Positions 63,307 through 64,000 of a stretch of 64,000 nt of DNA are shown one piece after another (positions within the stretch are counted from its first letter, which is position 1; each line of letters starts with the position of its first letter). Position numbers and translations under genes: made by a program. Under the pieces are notes generated by a model that saw only the letters and a program-made list of their open reading frames with translations, was not told the DNA's origin and made no database searches. This DNA comes from Puniceibacterium sp. IMCC21224 (lineage in GTDB: Bacteria; Pseudomonadota; Alphaproteobacteria; Rhodobacterales; Rhodobacteraceae): positions 1,612,001-1,676,000 of the forward strand of contig NZ_LDPY01000001.1 of the NCBI RefSeq assembly GCF_001038505.1. Reading direction: 5' to 3'.

Positions 63307-64000
63307 ATGAAGCTGTCGCAGGATCAACGCACGCAGTTTGAAACCCAGGGCTATCTGGTGGTGCCGGATGTGCTGGCGGCGGATCGTCTGGCGCAGATCA
63401 AGGGCGAATATTCCGCGCTTCTGGATCGGCTTTATGCCGGGTGGCAGGCCGAGGGGCGTGTGCCCGCGTGCGACGGTGATTTCTATGAAAAGCTGTTGGT
63501 CAGCTACCGTGCGGGCTGTGACTGGTTCCAGCCGATGGATATTTCCCTGCCGGGGGATGAAATTGCCGCTGACTGTCCGTTTCACATCAGTCCAGCGGTG
63601 TTCGACATGGTGACAGATTCCAGCCTGCTGGATCTGGTCCAGGATCTGATCGGACCCGAGATTACGTCAAATCCGATCCAGCATGTTCGGCTGAAACCGC
63701 CGGCGATCACGCTGCGCGGAGAAGAAGCGCGGGCGCATATCATGGCCACCGACTGGCATCAGGATCGCGCTGTGGCCTTGGCAGAAGGTGACAATACGCA
63801 AATGGTGACGGTCTGGCTGGCAATATCGGATGCGACGCTGGACAATGGCTGCTTGCAGGTGATCCCCGGACGGCCGCAGATGTATCCGCACTGCCCCAAG
63901 CGGCAGACCGCGATTGCCGACGGCTGCCTTGACCTGAGTACGGCGACGCCGCTGCCGGTCAAGGCCGGGGGGGCGGTAATATTTCATCCGCTGACGCCGC
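63307..64000 (+). CDS. Phytanoyl-CoA dioxygenase (PhyH) family protein, 3' end beyond window
   Basis: 231 residues of an Fe(II)/2-oxoglutarate-dependent dioxygenase-like protein run to the right edge without a stop. The N-terminal FETQGYLVVPDVLAADRLAQ is the usual PhyH start. The iron-binding His and Asp appear as H151-Q-D153 (TDWHQD), and VWLAISDATLDNGCLQVIPG is the following conserved strand. The second iron His should lie near or beyond the edge. It follows the TRAP genes by 108 bases on the same strand and may hydroxylate a compound they import. Confidence 0.88.
   Translation, partial: MKLSQDQRTQFETQGYLVVPDVLAADRLAQIKGEYSALLDRLYAGWQAEGRVPACDGDFYEKLLVSYRAGCDWFQPMDISLPGDEIAADCPFHISPAVFDMVTDSSLLDLVQDLIGPEITSNPIQHVRLKPPAITLRGEEARAHIMATDWHQDRAVALAEGDNTQMVTVWLAISDATLDNGCLQVIPGRPQMYPHCPKRQTAIADGCLDLSTATPLPVKAGGAVIFHPLTP

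Overview
The window is GC-rich DNA from a marine alphaproteobacterium, most likely Rhodobacteraceae (Roseobacter group). This rests on the mraZ-rsmH-ftsL-ftsI-murE-murF-mraY order, the style of the ribosomal proteins, and the combination of TRAP transport, 2-aminoethylphosphonate catabolism and dimethylglycine/sarcosine-type oxidoreductases. No tRNA, rRNA, CRISPR array, prophage or intact insertion sequence was recognised.

Layout. 1-2.8 kb: a cobalamin-riboswitch-controlled uptake unit on the minus strand (btuB-type receptor plus a FecCD/BtuC permease cut by the window edge). 3.5-11.3 kb: the first part of the division/cell-wall (dcw) cluster, ending after mraY. 11.5-15.6 kb: a LysR regulator, a decayed gene fragment and a large FAD/GcvT-type demethylating oxidoreductase. 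15.6-18.9 kb: an IS5-type transposase remnant, an orphan terminator and part of the S10 ribosomal operon (rplB-rpsS-rplV-rpsC-rplP), closed by a strong terminator. 18.9-24.2 kb: a tandem SpoIIAA-like protein, a 2OG-Fe(II) oxygenase-like protein, and a sugar-acid operon (IlvD/Edd dehydratase, SDR, beta-hydroxyacid dehydrogenase) behind a perfect TGGTATACCA-type operator. 24.2-28.3 kb: ugpBAEC for glycerol-3-phosphate. 28.7-32.6 kb: an exported c-type cytochrome behind an FNR-like box, soxR with a soxbox over its start, and a DASS/TrkA-C permease.

32.7-40 kb: a complete seven-gene Nit1C cluster (nitBCDEFGH: nitrilase, radical SAM protein, GNAT, AIR-synthase-like protein, flavoprotein and two small conserved proteins), with a divergent MocR regulator. 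Nit1C is linked in other bacteria to nitrile/cyanide nitrogen assimilation. 40-53.5 kb: a phosphonate island with a LysR regulator, a Na+/Pi cotransporter, phnW-phnA-phnY-pbfA, an EamA permease and an aminoethylphosphonate ABC transporter. Together these convert AEP and hydroxy-AEP to acetate and phosphate. 53.6-64 kb: a carbohydrate module of unknown substrate (SAF-domain oxidoreductase, split transketolase, SDR, LysR, GntR, TRAP transporter with enlarged membrane subunits, and a PhyH-family dioxygenase cut by the edge).

The most interesting points are these. A GntR/UxuR-like palindrome is shared between the 20.6-kb dehydratase operon and the 59.5-kb TRAP/GntR locus. The split-transketolase module has no recognised pathway. 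The Nit1C radical SAM protein has an unusual CX9CX2C motif. A 12-base element recurs in front of the phosphonate genes. Housekeeping clusters stop at mraY and rplP and are followed by accessory genes, with a transposase scar beside rplB.
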